This document shows, in pieces, positions 16,023-24,949 of a stretch of DNA of 64,000 nucleotides. The translations under genes were made by a program, and so were the position numbers. The first letter of the stretch is position 1. Every line of letters begins with the position of its first letter. Below the pieces are notes generated by a model. That model did not search any database. It was not told the DNA's origin and saw only the letters and a list, made by a program, of their open reading frames with translations. This stretch comes from Cohnella luojiensis (GTDB lineage Bacteria; Bacillota; Bacilli; Paenibacillales; Paenibacillaceae), in contig NZ_SOMN01000002.1 in the NCBI RefSeq assembly GCF_004564235.1, positions 276,673-340,672 on the forward strand. The letters run 5' to 3'.

Positions 16023-16373
16023 GTGCTTAAGAAATTCTGTCGCAAGCAAGGATGCAAGAGCTTCGCAGAAGATGGTTACTGTGAACGCCATAAGCAAGAG
16101 GCACAAGCATATGACCAATACCGTGATTCATCGTCCAAGCGTGGCTATGATGCCAGGTGGAGGCGTGAGCGCAAGGCATTCCTGAAGGTACATCCGCTAT
16201 GCGTTCAATGCATGGAGGCAGGCAGGGTCGTCGCTGCTACAGTAGTAGATCATATTAAACCCCACAAGGGTAACAAGATATTGTTCTGGGATAAGAACAA
16301 CTGGCAGCCGTTATGTAAGCAGCACCATGATAGGAAGACAGCGATAGAGGATGGAGGTTTTGGACGTGGATGA
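16023..16373 (+). CDS. HNH endonuclease next to the terminase genes
   Basis: The 116-residue protein has two zinc-binding CxxC-type pairs (CRKQGC and CVQCMEAG) and the HNH core VVDHIKPHKGN, NNWQPLCKQHHDRKT. The start is placed at GTG 16023, giving the usual N-terminus VLKKFCRKQGC, with GGAG 8 bases upstream; the frame extends to 15954. HNH proteins beside the terminase in HK97-type phages assist cutting at cos ends during packaging. It usually neighbours the small terminase directly; here two extra genes intervene. Confidence 0.9.
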   Translation: MLKKFCRKQGCKSFAEDGYCERHKQEAQAYDQYRDSSSKRGYDARWRRERKAFLKVHPLCVQCMEAGRVVAATVVDHIKPHKGNKILFWDKNNWQPLCKQHHDRKTAIEDGGFGRG

Positions 16374-16548
16374 TACAACATTAACGGTAATACAGAAGAT
16401 AGCTTATTTGCGTGAGTTAAGAGCGTTTATCGAAGGCGATACTTTCAATGCTGAAGGAAAATGCATTTGGGTAACTAGAGCGGAGCAGGTCTGTGACTCA
16501 ATCGAGAAAGATCTCGGAATCAAGACCGAGGATGAGCCGAAGGGGTAG
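16366..16548 (+). CDS. Small phage protein of unknown function
   Basis: A 60-residue protein (VDDTTLTVIQKIAYLRELRA) starts at GTG 16366, 8 bases after GGAGG, and overlaps the HNH gene end. ATG 16351 in the same frame is a less likely start. The protein is helical and acidic with no known motif. The gap from 16549 to 16693 holds no gene. Confidence 0.55.
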   Translation: MDDTTLTVIQKIAYLRELRAFIEGDTFNAEGKCIWVTRAEQVCDSIEKDLGIKTEDEPKG

Positions 16549-16693
16549 GGGGAGGTTAAATCCCTATCAACTCTTATACCGAAGACCGCGTATCCAGTTT
16601 TTGCACGAGAAAATTCGTTTTATGAAATTCTAGCTATTCTATTGGAACTTTTTGTATGGTATCATTCCTTTATTCTGTAGTGGGGGTACCATC

Positions 16694-17356
16694 ATGTCGA
16701 AAGAGATCCATTTGAACGAAGAGAAATTTAAGATGATTTCTGGGTTTATTAACACGGCATACCGTGATTATTTAGCAGCTCGTATACTATTTAATGCTGG
16801 CCAGTTATACAGGGCAATAATCATCTCAAACACTAGCATTGAGAAGTATCTTAAAGCATATCTTTGGGCAACAGGTAAGCAAAGCAAAATCCATGTTGTT
16901 GAAAAGCTATTCGCCGAAGCTTGTAAACTATATCCGGAATTGAATGCAATTAACGCAGAATTTATTAAAAAGATCAGTGAATCTTATTCACTTCGATATT
17001 TCGACAACGAAGTATTTACAAAGGAGAACGCCAAATTCCGAATTACGGTTGAACAATATAAATCACTTGCTGAACTAGACTTCACGGTTGATCTATTACA
17101 AAATCTGTTAGTTGTTGAGTTTCAAGGACGTAGGCTGCAAGGGATGTATCATGCTGATCGAGAAAGTAAAAATCAGCACTTGTTCTTAAACAACTTTGTT
17201 TTATCCGGCATCGATAAAAAGGCTTTGGTAGAGAGTGAACAAATGATCTATCGAGTTCGGGTTAACACAATTGGTGGCATGAATGGTTTGGAAGAGCAAA
17301 TTTTTCGAACCAAAGATGTTAAGGATGACGGAAAACACTTCTACCCGTACCCATAA
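16694..17356 (+). CDS. HEPN-domain cargo protein between HNH and small terminase
   Basis: The 220-residue protein has an N-terminal HEPN-type helical bundle: DYLAARILFNAGQLYRAIII, then SIEKYLKAYLWATGKQ and HVVEKLFAEA, the pattern of the HEPN family (a helix with ExxLKA, then H-xx-L). The C-terminal 80 residues are of unknown type. A classical R-x4-6-H motif is not clear in the bundle; RLQGMYH near residue 157 is a possible but misplaced match. The base composition is visibly richer in A and T than the terminase genes, and a strong terminator follows, so this is an inserted cargo gene, perhaps for defence or a toxin. The start at 16694 is chosen for its GGGGG upstream. Confidence 0.7.
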   Translation: MSKEIHLNEEKFKMISGFINTAYRDYLAARILFNAGQLYRAIIISNTSIEKYLKAYLWATGKQSKIHVVEKLFAEACKLYPELNAINAEFIKKISESYSLRYFDNEVFTKENAKFRITVEQYKSLAELDFTVDLLQNLLVVEFQGRRLQGMYHADRESKNQHLFLNNFVLSGIDKKALVESEQMIYRVRVNTIGGMNGLEEQIFRTKDVKDDGKHFYPYP

Positions 17357-17368
17357 AAACAATTAGAG

Positions 17369-17400
17369 ACTGCTTCCTACAGGTGGAAGTGGTTTTTTAT
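17369..17400 (+). terminator. Terminator after the HEPN cargo gene
   Basis: ACTGCTTCC (17369-17377) pairs with GGAAGTGGT (17385-17393) with two G-T pairs, followed by TTTTTATTTT. It separates the HEPN gene from the small terminase, which then needs read-through or antitermination. Confidence 0.7.
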
Positions 17401-17421
17401 TTTGGCAAGGAGGTGGCCCTG

Positions 17422-18033
17422 ATGGGCAGAAACTCGAAACCAGTTGCTCTGCACATCGCGGAGGGCAACCCGAATCGATTAACGAAGGAACAGATCGCAG
17501 CTCGCAAGGATGGCGAAGTGAAACTGGGTGGTAAGCTTAGCAAGCACGAACTCGAGAAGCTTCGAAAGCCGACATTCGTCTCCAAGGACAGAGTGGCCAA
17601 CAAGCTCTGGAATGACCTGATCAAAGAATACGTTTCGGCAGCGGAACAAGGCGTCGAGCTTCTCACGAGTTCCGACGTCGGCATGCTTGCTATGTATTGC
17701 AAGACGTATTCCGAATACGAGCGATTGCTGATCCAGTATCAACGACTCGAGAACGTCAAGATCGATGAGCATATCCTCGACGAATACATTGGCCGGGCTA
17801 AGGACGTCGACGAGGTCAACTATAAGGCGCTTCGATATCTCTCTCAATTGGCATCGATCGAGGGCATTTTGAAGATCGAAACGGCCATCAACAAGAAGAT
17901 GGACATGCTCTTGAAAATGCAGGACCGACTCTTCCTCAATCCACTGGCTAAGGTTAAGAACGTACCAAAGCCGAAGAAGGAAGAGAAGCCGGTGAGCAAG
18001 TTCGGTAAGTTTGGCGGCGGCCGAGGTGGATAG
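17422..18033 (+). CDS. terS: Small terminase subunit, P27 family
   Basis: The 203-residue protein begins MGRNSKPVALHIAEGNPNRL, the usual start of P27-family small terminases, and ends in a basic Lys/Gly tail (KKEEKPVSKFGKFGGGRGG). The ATG at 17422 follows AAGGAGG; the frame extends upstream to 17383 without a ribosome site. It recognises the packaging site and loads the large subunit, whose gene overlaps its end. Confidence 0.93.
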   Translation: MGRNSKPVALHIAEGNPNRLTKEQIAARKDGEVKLGGKLSKHELEKLRKPTFVSKDRVANKLWNDLIKEYVSAAEQGVELLTSSDVGMLAMYCKTYSEYERLLIQYQRLENVKIDEHILDEYIGRAKDVDEVNYKALRYLSQLASIEGILKIETAINKKMDMLLKMQDRLFLNPLAKVKNVPKPKKEEKPVSKFGKFGGGRGG

Positions 18034-19780
18034 GCTGCAGAAATATCCGTACAACACGATTGCTGAGATAGACCGGGTAACGGCTTATGCTCAAGAGGTT
18101 GTGTCTGGTCGTATTATCGCAGGAATAACCCAAAAGCAAGCCTGCGAACGCCACTTAAACGACCTGAAACGACAGGGTACGGAGGAATTTCCTTACGTAT
18201 TCGACCCGGAAAAAGCACAAGAGCTTATCGATTTCGCCGAAACATTGACCCTTGCAGAGGGCGAAGACCCGCAGCCGCTTGAGTTATATGGCTTTCAGGA
18301 CTTTTGTTTCGGGAGTTGGAACGGCTGGATAACGCAAGATGGGTATCGTAGATTCCGTACATCCTATATCCAAGTGGCGCGCCAGAACGCGAAATCACTT
18401 GGGAATGCCGTGCCGACATTGTTCTACGGCAATTTCGACGGGTATCAATATCCGCAAATATACTGCGCGGCTACGAAGGAGCTTCAAGCCCGGATCGTCC
18501 TGAAGGAATGTATCAAATTCATTAACGCGGATCCGGAGCTCGCTGGAAGTAAATACGATCCGGGATTATTTACCGTTAAGGACTACGCCAGTACGATCGT
18601 CTGCAATGAAACGCACGGCGAGATCCGAGCCCTCGGTCGAGATACGAAATCCATCGACGGTTTTCGGCCGTACTTCGCCAGCGTCGACGAATACCATCTA
18701 CACAAAGATAACCAGATGTACAAGCTGTTGTCCGATGGTACGAAGAAGCTCCTGCAATGCTTGATATCGGTTATCACGACCGCCGGCTTCGATCTTCGGG
18801 GGCCATGTTATGAGCTCTACAATTACTGCAAACTGATCCTTGCCGGGGTTCATACCGATGAGACGCAGTTTGTTTTTATTTGTGAGCTCGATAAGGATGA
18901 CGATATCTGGGACGAAGCCAACTGGCCGAAGGCTAACCCGCTATGGACGGATCAGACGCTTGTCAGCTTGCGCGGTGACGCGATCAAGGCGAAGCAGATG
19001 CAGGGAGAAGAACTGCGGAACTTCCTGACGAAGAGCCTTAACCAGTGGGTCCAGTTCGCTGAAAACCAGTATATGAACTTGGAACATTGGAAAGCTTGCG
19101 AGAGCGACACAACGATCGAGGATATGGTTGGGAAAGAGTGTTATCTTGGGCTCGACTTATCCAGCGGGGGTGATCTTACATCTGGCGCCTTGGAGTTTCC
19201 GATCCAAGTCGAGCAACACCGGAAGTATTACATTCATTCGCATTCCTTCATCCCGTCCAAGCGCGTCGCGGAGCACATCAAGACAGACAAAGCTCCTTAT
19301 GACATGTGGATACGCGACGAGCTGCTGACCGTCACTGAAACGCTCGGCGGCGTAAAGACGGATTACAAATATATCCTGAGTTATTACAGGGACCTGATTC
19401 AAAAATATAACCTGAAATTAAAAGGCATCGCTTATGACCCTCATAATGCGGATGCCTTTTTGCCTGACTTGGAAGAGTTCGGCGTCGATTGCGTGGAGAT
19501 CGTCCAGTCCGCGAAGAGCCTGAATGACGCGACGGTCGATTTCCGGCTCGAAGCTGAAGCCGGCAACATTATCTACGATCGACGGAATAAGCTACTGACC
19601 TGGTCGATGGCGAACGCCAAAACGGTAAGTAATAGCTTTGGAGAGATCAAGATCGACAAAGACGCGGCCACGAAGCGGATCGACCCAGTCGATGCCGTGA
19701 TCGATGCGCACAAGCTTGCTTTGGCTGCGGGTAAACCGAAGGAGTCCGTCTACGAGCGTCGCGGCATTGTGACTTACTAG
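18026..19780 (+). CDS. terL: Large terminase subunit (ATPase and nuclease)
   Basis: The product of about 584 residues is a Terminase_1-type packaging motor. The Walker A-like segment is RQNAKSLGNAV, Walker B FASVDEYHLHK, and the C-terminal RNase H-like nuclease has CYLGLDLSSGGDLTSGAL and GIAYDPHNADAF supplying acidic metal ligands. Either GTG 18026 or TTG 18011 could be the start; both overlap the small terminase gene and neither has a strong ribosome site, so translation is probably coupled. Confidence 0.95.
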   Translation: MDRLQKYPYNTIAEIDRVTAYAQEVVSGRIIAGITQKQACERHLNDLKRQGTEEFPYVFDPEKAQELIDFAETLTLAEGEDPQPLELYGFQDFCFGSWNGWITQDGYRRFRTSYIQVARQNAKSLGNAVPTLFYGNFDGYQYPQIYCAATKELQARIVLKECIKFINADPELAGSKYDPGLFTVKDYASTIVCNETHGEIRALGRDTKSIDGFRPYFASVDEYHLHKDNQMYKLLSDGTKKLLQCLISVITTAGFDLRGPCYELYNYCKLILAGVHTDETQFVFICELDKDDDIWDEANWPKANPLWTDQTLVSLRGDAIKAKQMQGEELRNFLTKSLNQWVQFAENQYMNLEHWKACESDTTIEDMVGKECYLGLDLSSGGDLTSGALEFPIQVEQHRKYYIHSHSFIPSKRVAEHIKTDKAPYDMWIRDELLTVTETLGGVKTDYKYILSYYRDLIQKYNLKLKGIAYDPHNADAFLPDLEEFGVDCVEIVQSAKSLNDATVDFRLEAEAGNIIYDRRNKLLTWSMANAKTVSNSFGEIKIDKDAATKRIDPVDAVIDAHKLALAAGKPKESVYERRGIVTY

Positions 19781-19787
19781 GGAGGTG

Positions 19788-21044
19788 ATGACTACGAAAA
19801 TTAGAATCCCGTTTACTAACAAGATGTTGAACATAAGCGCATCTACCTTGGCTCATCCATCGAGATGGGTAGAGGATTATTTTGGAGGTCGGGAAACACG
19901 ATCCGGAATTAGGGTTACCGATGAATCGGCTATGCGTGTCACGGCGTATCTAGCTGCGGTAAAAATTATTTCTGAAACAATCGCTTCTCTTCCCTTGAAT
20001 GTCTACCAAGATAAAAACGGAAAACGAGAACGTGCTACAGATCACCCACTTTATGAGATTTTGCATTACCAAGCCAACCCGGAAATGACTGCATACTCCT
20101 TTCGAGAAACGATTCAAGGGCACATTTGTAACTGGGGTAACGGGTACGCTTATATCGATCGGAATGGGGCAGGAGCCGTGACAGCATTATGGCCGTTGCT
20201 ACCTGACCGGACTCGCCCAGACAGGGACAAAAACGGAAATCTAATTTACTGGACGCTACTTCCCAATACGAATGAGCCCCGTAGGTTAGATGCTTTCGAC
20301 GTCCTCCACATCCCCGGGTTCGGCTTCGATGGGATTGTCGGATATAACCCGGTCAAGCTTGCCCAGGAAGCGATAGGCTTATCATTGGCTGCGGAAGAAT
20401 TCGGGGCTACGTTTTTTGGAAATGGCGCTACTCCCTCTGGTGTTATTGAGTACCCCGAGGCGTTATCGGATAAGGCGTTGGAGAATTACAAAACGGAAGC
20501 AAGGGCGGCTTACCAAGGGTTAACCAATGCGCATAAGCTGATGATCCTTGAAGAAGGCTTGAAATATCATCAAGTCACGATACCACCGGATGCCGCGCAG
20601 TTCTTAGAAACTCGAAAGTTTCAAATAGCGGAAATCGCCCGGGTATTCCGAGTCCCACTCCATATGCTCCAAGAACTGGACCGTTCTACAAACAATAATA
20701 TCGAGCATCAATCGATAGAGTTTGTGGTCCATACGATCCGTCCATGGCTTGTTCGCTGGGAACAAAAGATTCGTATGCAGCTGATATCCAAGCGAGAGAG
20801 GCGAGCTGGTTATTACTCCGAGTTCGTCGTTGAAGGTTTGCTTCGCGGTGATACGAAAAGTAGATACGAGTCGTATGGCGTAGCTTTGGATAAGGGTTGG
20901 ATGAATCCGAACGAGGTTAGGGCTCTGGAGAATCAAAACCCTTATGAAGGCGGAGACACATACCGCGTACCGCTCAATACGGGCAAGGTAAATCCGGACG
21001 GCAGTACTGACTCTGGGCAGGAGGTGAGAAAAGAGAGTGAGTAA
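19788..21044 (+). CDS. HK97-family portal protein
   Basis: The protein of about 418 residues has the typical portal features DESAMRVTAYLAAVKIISET, IASLPLNVYQ, the central LAQEAIGLSLAAEEFGATFF, and IARVFRVPLHMLQEL. It forms the dodecameric ring through which DNA enters. GTG 19785 or ATG 19788 may start it; GGAGG directly precedes both, closer than usual. It overlaps the protease gene by 8 bases. Confidence 0.94.
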   Translation: MTTKIRIPFTNKMLNISASTLAHPSRWVEDYFGGRETRSGIRVTDESAMRVTAYLAAVKIISETIASLPLNVYQDKNGKRERATDHPLYEILHYQANPEMTAYSFRETIQGHICNWGNGYAYIDRNGAGAVTALWPLLPDRTRPDRDKNGNLIYWTLLPNTNEPRRLDAFDVLHIPGFGFDGIVGYNPVKLAQEAIGLSLAAEEFGATFFGNGATPSGVIEYPEALSDKALENYKTEARAAYQGLTNAHKLMILEEGLKYHQVTIPPDAAQFLETRKFQIAEIARVFRVPLHMLQELDRSTNNNIEHQSIEFVVHTIRPWLVRWEQKIRMQLISKRERRAGYYSEFVVEGLLRGDTKSRYESYGVALDKGWMNPNEVRALENQNPYEGGDTYRVPLNTGKVNPDGSTDSGQEVRKESE

Positions 21045-21768
21045 ACGATATTGGGAAGTCGTTAAAGCGGCAGCGAATAAAGCTGAACTGCTTATTTATG
21101 GTGAAATCAGTTCAATGGCGTTTTGGGGTGATGAGGTCACGCCGAAAGACGTAAACGACATGCTGAACGCCATCGGGGACAACATCTCCGAGTTGACGGT
21201 CCGGATTAACAGTCCGGGTGGAGATGTATTCGCAGGAGTTGCTATTCACTCCATGCTTAAACGCCATCCCGCGAACGTTACCGTTTACGTGGACGGGCTA
21301 GCTGCTTCGATCGCTTCAATCATAGCTTTGGCCGGTAACAAAATCGTTATGCCGAAGGGATCATTAATGATGATCCATCGACCGATGGGCTCGGCGCGTA
21401 TGTCTCGATCCGAAGGTCTGAGACAACGAGCGGACCTGCTCGACAAGATCGAGAATGAAATGACGGATCTCTATAGTACGAAGTCAGGGATATCGGCAGA
21501 AGACATTAAAGTCCTGCTTGAAAAGGAAACGTGGTACACCGCGGAAGAAGCGGTTGCCGCGGGACTGGCTGACGAAGTAGAAGGCGATCTGGAAGTCGCG
21601 GCTTGCTTGCAGGGAGATACAGCGATCATTAATGGCGTCGAGGTAAATTGGAAGCAGTTCGCAAACGCCCCGATCCTGCCAAAGGTCGAAAGTCCTGCGG
21701 CAGTAGATTACAGCTTCAAAAATGCCGCGAGAAATCGCGAGCTCCAATTGAAATTCAGGGAGGTCTGA
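21037..21768 (+). CDS. ClpP-like prohead maturation protease
   Basis: The 243-residue protein is a ClpP-family serine protease: VRINSPGGDVFAGVAI, the nucleophile Ser91 in GLAASIASIIA, and His114 in MMIHRPMG. In this phage group it removes the N-terminal scaffold part of the capsid protein. It lies between portal and capsid genes and starts at GTG 21037 inside the portal end. Confidence 0.94.
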   Translation: MSKRYWEVVKAAANKAELLIYGEISSMAFWGDEVTPKDVNDMLNAIGDNISELTVRINSPGGDVFAGVAIHSMLKRHPANVTVYVDGLAASIASIIALAGNKIVMPKGSLMMIHRPMGSARMSRSEGLRQRADLLDKIENEMTDLYSTKSGISAEDIKVLLEKETWYTAEEAVAAGLADEVEGDLEVAACLQGDTAIINGVEVNWKQFANAPILPKVESPAAVDYSFKNAARNRELQLKFREV

Positions 21769-21772
21769 AGAA

Positions 21773-23005
21773 ATGCGTGCAAAAATCAATGAACTGCGTC
21801 AAGAACGCGCAAGTGTTTGGGAAAAGGCGAAAGCGCTGAATGAAACGGTGCTTGCCGCTAGCAGAGACTTTTCTGCAGATGAGCAAACGCAGTACGACAG
21901 CATGATGTCCGACATGGACAAGCTGAAGAATCAAATTGATCGGCTTGAAACCGCGCTGAAAACGGACGAGGAAATGAACAATTCTGGCGGAGGTTCACAG
22001 TTCCGTCAACCTCCATCGGGTAACGGCGGAAATGTCGATGCCCGTTCCACTCCGGAATACAGAGCTGCCTTCGAACGATTCCTTGTTAATGGGGTCAACG
22101 CGCTCACGCCGGAGAACATTCGCGCGATGTCTGCTGATCCAGATGCCGGCGGTGGCTATCTAGTCACGCCTCAGCAATTCGTTACTGAATTGCTCAAAGA
22201 AGTGGACAACATGACCCACATTCGACAGTTTGCCACTGTTCACACACTTACCCAAGCGAAATCGCTGGGCGTAGTTACGTTGGATAGCGATGTGGGTGAC
22301 GCAGACTGGACGACTGAGCTGCGTACCGGCAATGAAACGGACATCGAGCTCGGTAAACGCGAATTGCGTCCGCACCCGTTGGCAAAACGGGTCAAGGTGT
22401 CGAATACGCTTCTTCGTTTATCTGCCGGTGGAGCAGAGGCACTCGTTCGTTCACGTCTTGCTTATAAATTCGGCGTTTCGCAAGAGAAAGCATTCATGAC
22501 GGGTGACGGAAATCAAAAGCCGCTCGGATTGTTCACTGCTTCTACTGATGGCATTCCAACATCTCGCGACGTTGTGGGTAGCAATACGGCAACAGAGATT
22601 AAAGCTGACACGTTGATTGATGCCTTATACAGCTTGAAAGAGGCGTATCAAGTCAACGCTCGTTGGGGCTTCCACCGTGATGTGGTGAAGGCAATCCGCA
22701 AATTGAAAGACGCAACAACGGGTCAGTATTTGTGGCAACCCGGATTACAAAACGGCCAACCAGATATGATATTGGCGAGACCGTTCTTCCAGTCCGAGTA
22801 TGCACCGAATACCCTGACGACGGGACAATACGTCGGTATCGTTGGTGACTTCCGTTATTACTGGATCGTTGACGCGCTCAACCTGGCTGTTCAACGTTTG
22901 GTCGAGTTGTACGCTGAAACGAATCAAACAGGATTCATCGGCCGATATGAAGGCGACGGTCAACCGGTTTTGGCTGAAGCATTCACCCGTATTAAAATGG
23001 GGTAA
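21773..23005 (+). CDS. HK97-family major capsid protein with built-in scaffold
   Basis: The 410-residue protein has a coiled-coil N-terminal delta domain (about residues 1-65), a glycine-rich junction (NNSGGGSQFRQPPSGNGG) likely to hold the cleavage site, then the HK97 fold beginning near GGGYLVTPQQFVTELL and including ALVRSRLAYKFGVSQEKAFM and TGDGNQKPLG. The length matches capsid proteins that carry their own scaffold. GGGAGG precedes the ATG. Confidence 0.95.
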   Translation: MRAKINELRQERASVWEKAKALNETVLAASRDFSADEQTQYDSMMSDMDKLKNQIDRLETALKTDEEMNNSGGGSQFRQPPSGNGGNVDARSTPEYRAAFERFLVNGVNALTPENIRAMSADPDAGGGYLVTPQQFVTELLKEVDNMTHIRQFATVHTLTQAKSLGVVTLDSDVGDADWTTELRTGNETDIELGKRELRPHPLAKRVKVSNTLLRLSAGGAEALVRSRLAYKFGVSQEKAFMTGDGNQKPLGLFTASTDGIPTSRDVVGSNTATEIKADTLIDALYSLKEAYQVNARWGFHRDVVKAIRKLKDATTGQYLWQPGLQNGQPDMILARPFFQSEYAPNTLTTGQYVGIVGDFRYYWIVDALNLAVQRLVELYAETNQTGFIGRYEGDGQPVLAEAFTRIKMG

Positions 23006-23034
23006 TGCTCCCTAGCACATATGAACACCGAATG

Positions 23035-23070
23035 AAGCCGATGCCCGCACGGCTTTTTTATTATGCGGGC
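23035..23070 (+). terminator. Overlapping hairpins after the capsid gene (terminator or pseudoknot)
   Basis: AAGCCG (23035-23040) pairs with CGGCTT (23050-23055), followed by TTTTTA: a small intrinsic terminator. Its loop contains GCCCGCA (23043-23049), which is fully complementary to TGCGGGC at 23064-23070. The two pairings can form an H-type pseudoknot or compete. Either could tune how much downstream transcript is made relative to capsid. Confidence 0.65.
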
Positions 23071-23096
23071 AAATAATATCAAGGAGCTGAAACTAA

Positions 23097-23525
23097 GTGA
23101 ATCTATCAAACGGGATCAAGATAACAAAGGTGAAAGCTGCTTCTGTTACTGGAACAACAGAAGTCCTTTCCGATGTCGTGGATATGGCCGGCTACGAAGG
23201 CGTTTTGTTTTTTACGACGATCGCTTCGTTCAACGCCGGAAATTTTATTAAAGGTCGTCAAGGCACGAACGCTACGGTTACCGATGCCGCAGATCTGAAG
23301 GGCTCGAAAGTTGTGGCGACGGCTGACGGCGAGGTGGTCTGGTTAGACATCTACAGGCCTCAAGAAAGATATGTTCAGTTATCCGCAATTCGTGCCGGAG
23401 TAACTACGGTATTGGGCGATATTTACGCGCTGCAGTATGAAAGCCGGAAACAAATCGTTGATAACGATGTAACGAATACGATTGTCGGCAAACTGTTGAT
23501 TTCACCGGACGAAGGAGCAGCGTAA
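23097..23525 (+). CDS. Phage head protein, probable decoration or minor head protein
   Basis: The 142-residue protein follows the capsid gene and starts at GTG 23097 after AAGGAG. It is rich in beta-forming residues (VLFFTTIASFNAGNFIKGRQ, then VVWLDIYRPQERYVQLSAIR) with a long run of Thr/Val/Ala. It is isolated between two hairpins, as suits a protein needed in many copies. Decoration is inferred from position, not from a recognised domain. Confidence 0.65.
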   Translation: MNLSNGIKITKVKAASVTGTTEVLSDVVDMAGYEGVLFFTTIASFNAGNFIKGRQGTNATVTDAADLKGSKVVATADGEVVWLDIYRPQERYVQLSAIRAGVTTVLGDIYALQYESRKQIVDNDVTNTIVGKLLISPDEGAA

Positions 23526-23529
23526 ACAT

Positions 23530-23560
23530 AGACCGGGTCAAACCGGTCTTATTCTTTTTT
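23530..23560 (+). terminator. Terminator-like hairpin after the post-capsid gene
   Basis: AGACCGG (23530-23536) pairs with CCGGTCT (23543-23549) over a 6-base loop, and TATTCTTTTTT follows. The structure is a good intrinsic terminator, yet tail genes continue downstream, so partial read-through or antitermination is implied. Confidence 0.75.
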
Positions 23561-23576
23561 AGGACGGTGAAACGAA

Positions 23577-24041
23577 TTGAAAATAAAAATGATTACTCTG
23601 GCTGCGGGTCCAAACGGTGTGAAGCAGCCTGGTAAAGTCTATGAGGTTGACGAAATAGAGGCTAGCACGCTAGTAGATGGCGGCTATGCTTCATACGTGG
23701 ATTCTCCTCCAGAAGAGAAAAAAGAATCGGCCGACAACTCCTATGATTCTATATCTGGTGAATTGATCGGATATTGTTCGATTGTGCCCGAAAATGTGGG
23801 GGAGGAGCACATATTCGGAGATGTTTTGTACGCCTTCGATCGGGAAGAAGAAGGGAAGCTTTACTTCTCTAAACCTAAACCGGAGCCTATCTCTCTCGAA
23901 TCTTTCACTGAACTGAAGGCTGATGAGCAGAAAGTGCTTCTGGCTGATCTGCAGATTGATGGTGACATTGGCAATGAAGAGAAACGGATTGCGCTCTACG
24001 CTGCTTATCTGGAATCCAAGGCGGCTCCTGCCGCAGAATGA
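23577..24041 (+). CDS. Phage structural-region protein of unknown function
   Basis: The 154-residue acidic protein starts at TTG 23577. Its N-terminus (PGKVYEVDEIEASTLVDGGY) is of a type frequent in small proteins between capsid and connector genes. The middle is a Lys/Glu/Asp/Pro linker and the C-terminus is helical. It may be a head or connector accessory protein; no function is established. Confidence 0.68.
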   Translation: MKIKMITLAAGPNGVKQPGKVYEVDEIEASTLVDGGYASYVDSPPEEKKESADNSYDSISGELIGYCSIVPENVGEEHIFGDVLYAFDREEEGKLYFSKPKPEPISLESFTELKADEQKVLLADLQIDGDIGNEEKRIALYAAYLESKAAPAAE

Positions 24042-24052
24042 GGTGATCCGGC

Positions 24053-24610
24053 ATGGCCGGCTTAAAGCTAATAACTCCGCCGGCCACTGAGCCGGTTACT
24101 TTGGGAGAGATCAAGGATCAACTGCGAATCGATCAGGATGACGCATCCTTGAATGCTACACTCGAGCCGCTAATTACCGCGGCTCGGGAGTGGTGCGAAG
24201 GTTATCAAAATCGAGTCTACATCACGCAGACGCTTGAGCTCGCTTTGGACGCTTGGCCTTGCACGGCATGGATCGAATTGCCGCGCCCACCGCTGAAAAA
24301 CGTGACGTCTCTCGTATATACCGACAATGAGGGAACAGCAACAACGTGGGACCCGGCTAACTATGTCGTCGATGAATATTCTTTTGTCGCAAAACTGGTT
24401 TGCAGTATCGGTTGGCCATCCGTTAGATTAGCCAAGGTAAACGGAGTTAAGGTCCGTTACGTCGCTGGATACGGCGCAGCAACCGACGTCCCGAAGAAGA
24501 TCAAGCAGGCAATTACGCTTCTCGTCTCTCACTGGTTCGAACACGGGGAATGCGATCCTCCGCCGGCGGTTTACTCGCTTCTTAACATTGATCGGGTGGT
24601 GCCAGTATGA
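24053..24610 (+). CDS. Head-tail connector protein (gp6/phiE125 gp8-like)
   Basis: The 185-residue protein opens with TPPATEPVTLGEIKDQLRID, the signature of the phage connector family found after the capsid in HK97-type phages, and contains WIELPRPPLKNVTSLVYTD and KVRYVAGYGAA. It forms the adaptor ring under the portal. GAGGTG precedes the ATG, and the gene overlaps the next by 4 bases. Confidence 0.9.
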   Translation: MAGLKLITPPATEPVTLGEIKDQLRIDQDDASLNATLEPLITAAREWCEGYQNRVYITQTLELALDAWPCTAWIELPRPPLKNVTSLVYTDNEGTATTWDPANYVVDEYSFVAKLVCSIGWPSVRLAKVNGVKVRYVAGYGAATDVPKKIKQAITLLVSHWFEHGECDPPPAVYSLLNIDRVVPV

Positions 24611-24948
24611 GTTGCACCGACAAGGGTAAGTCGCTAATTGCGCGGCTGAATAAGTGTGTTGTGATTCAGCGACCTGCAGGTACAGTGGACGAGTACAATC
24701 AGCCGTTAGATGCGTGGGTGGATGTCGCAACGACCTGGGCGGCTATTGAGCCACTTCGTGGACAAGAGTTTTTCGCCGCGATGCGTGAGAACGCAGAAGT
24801 GACGACGCGGATCCGTATCCGCTACCGCCCGGGCATCGATCGCACGATGCGCGTTAACTATAACGGCCTGCCATTCGAGATCCTGCACATCATCAATCCC
24901 GAGATGGCGAACAAAGAGCTTCAGCTCATGTGTAAGGAGCGTCAGTAA
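24607..24948 (+). CDS. Head-tail joining (head closure) protein
   Basis: The 113-residue protein matches SPP1 gp16-like head closure proteins: RLNKCVVIQRPAGTVDEYNQ, then WAAIEPLRGQEFFAA, IRIRYRPGI and LPFEILHIINP. It caps the connector and keeps packaged DNA in the head. Confidence 0.9.
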   Translation: MSCTDKGKSLIARLNKCVVIQRPAGTVDEYNQPLDAWVDVATTWAAIEPLRGQEFFAAMRENAEVTTRIRIRYRPGIDRTMRVNYNGLPFEILHIINPEMANKELQLMCKERQ

Positions 24949-24949
24949 C

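Noticed and set aside
15838..16185. GTG-started frame of 115 codons with GGAGG in front
   Set aside because: It runs through the HNH gene in another frame and its product has no recognisable domain; the ribosome site is noted, but coding is not supported.
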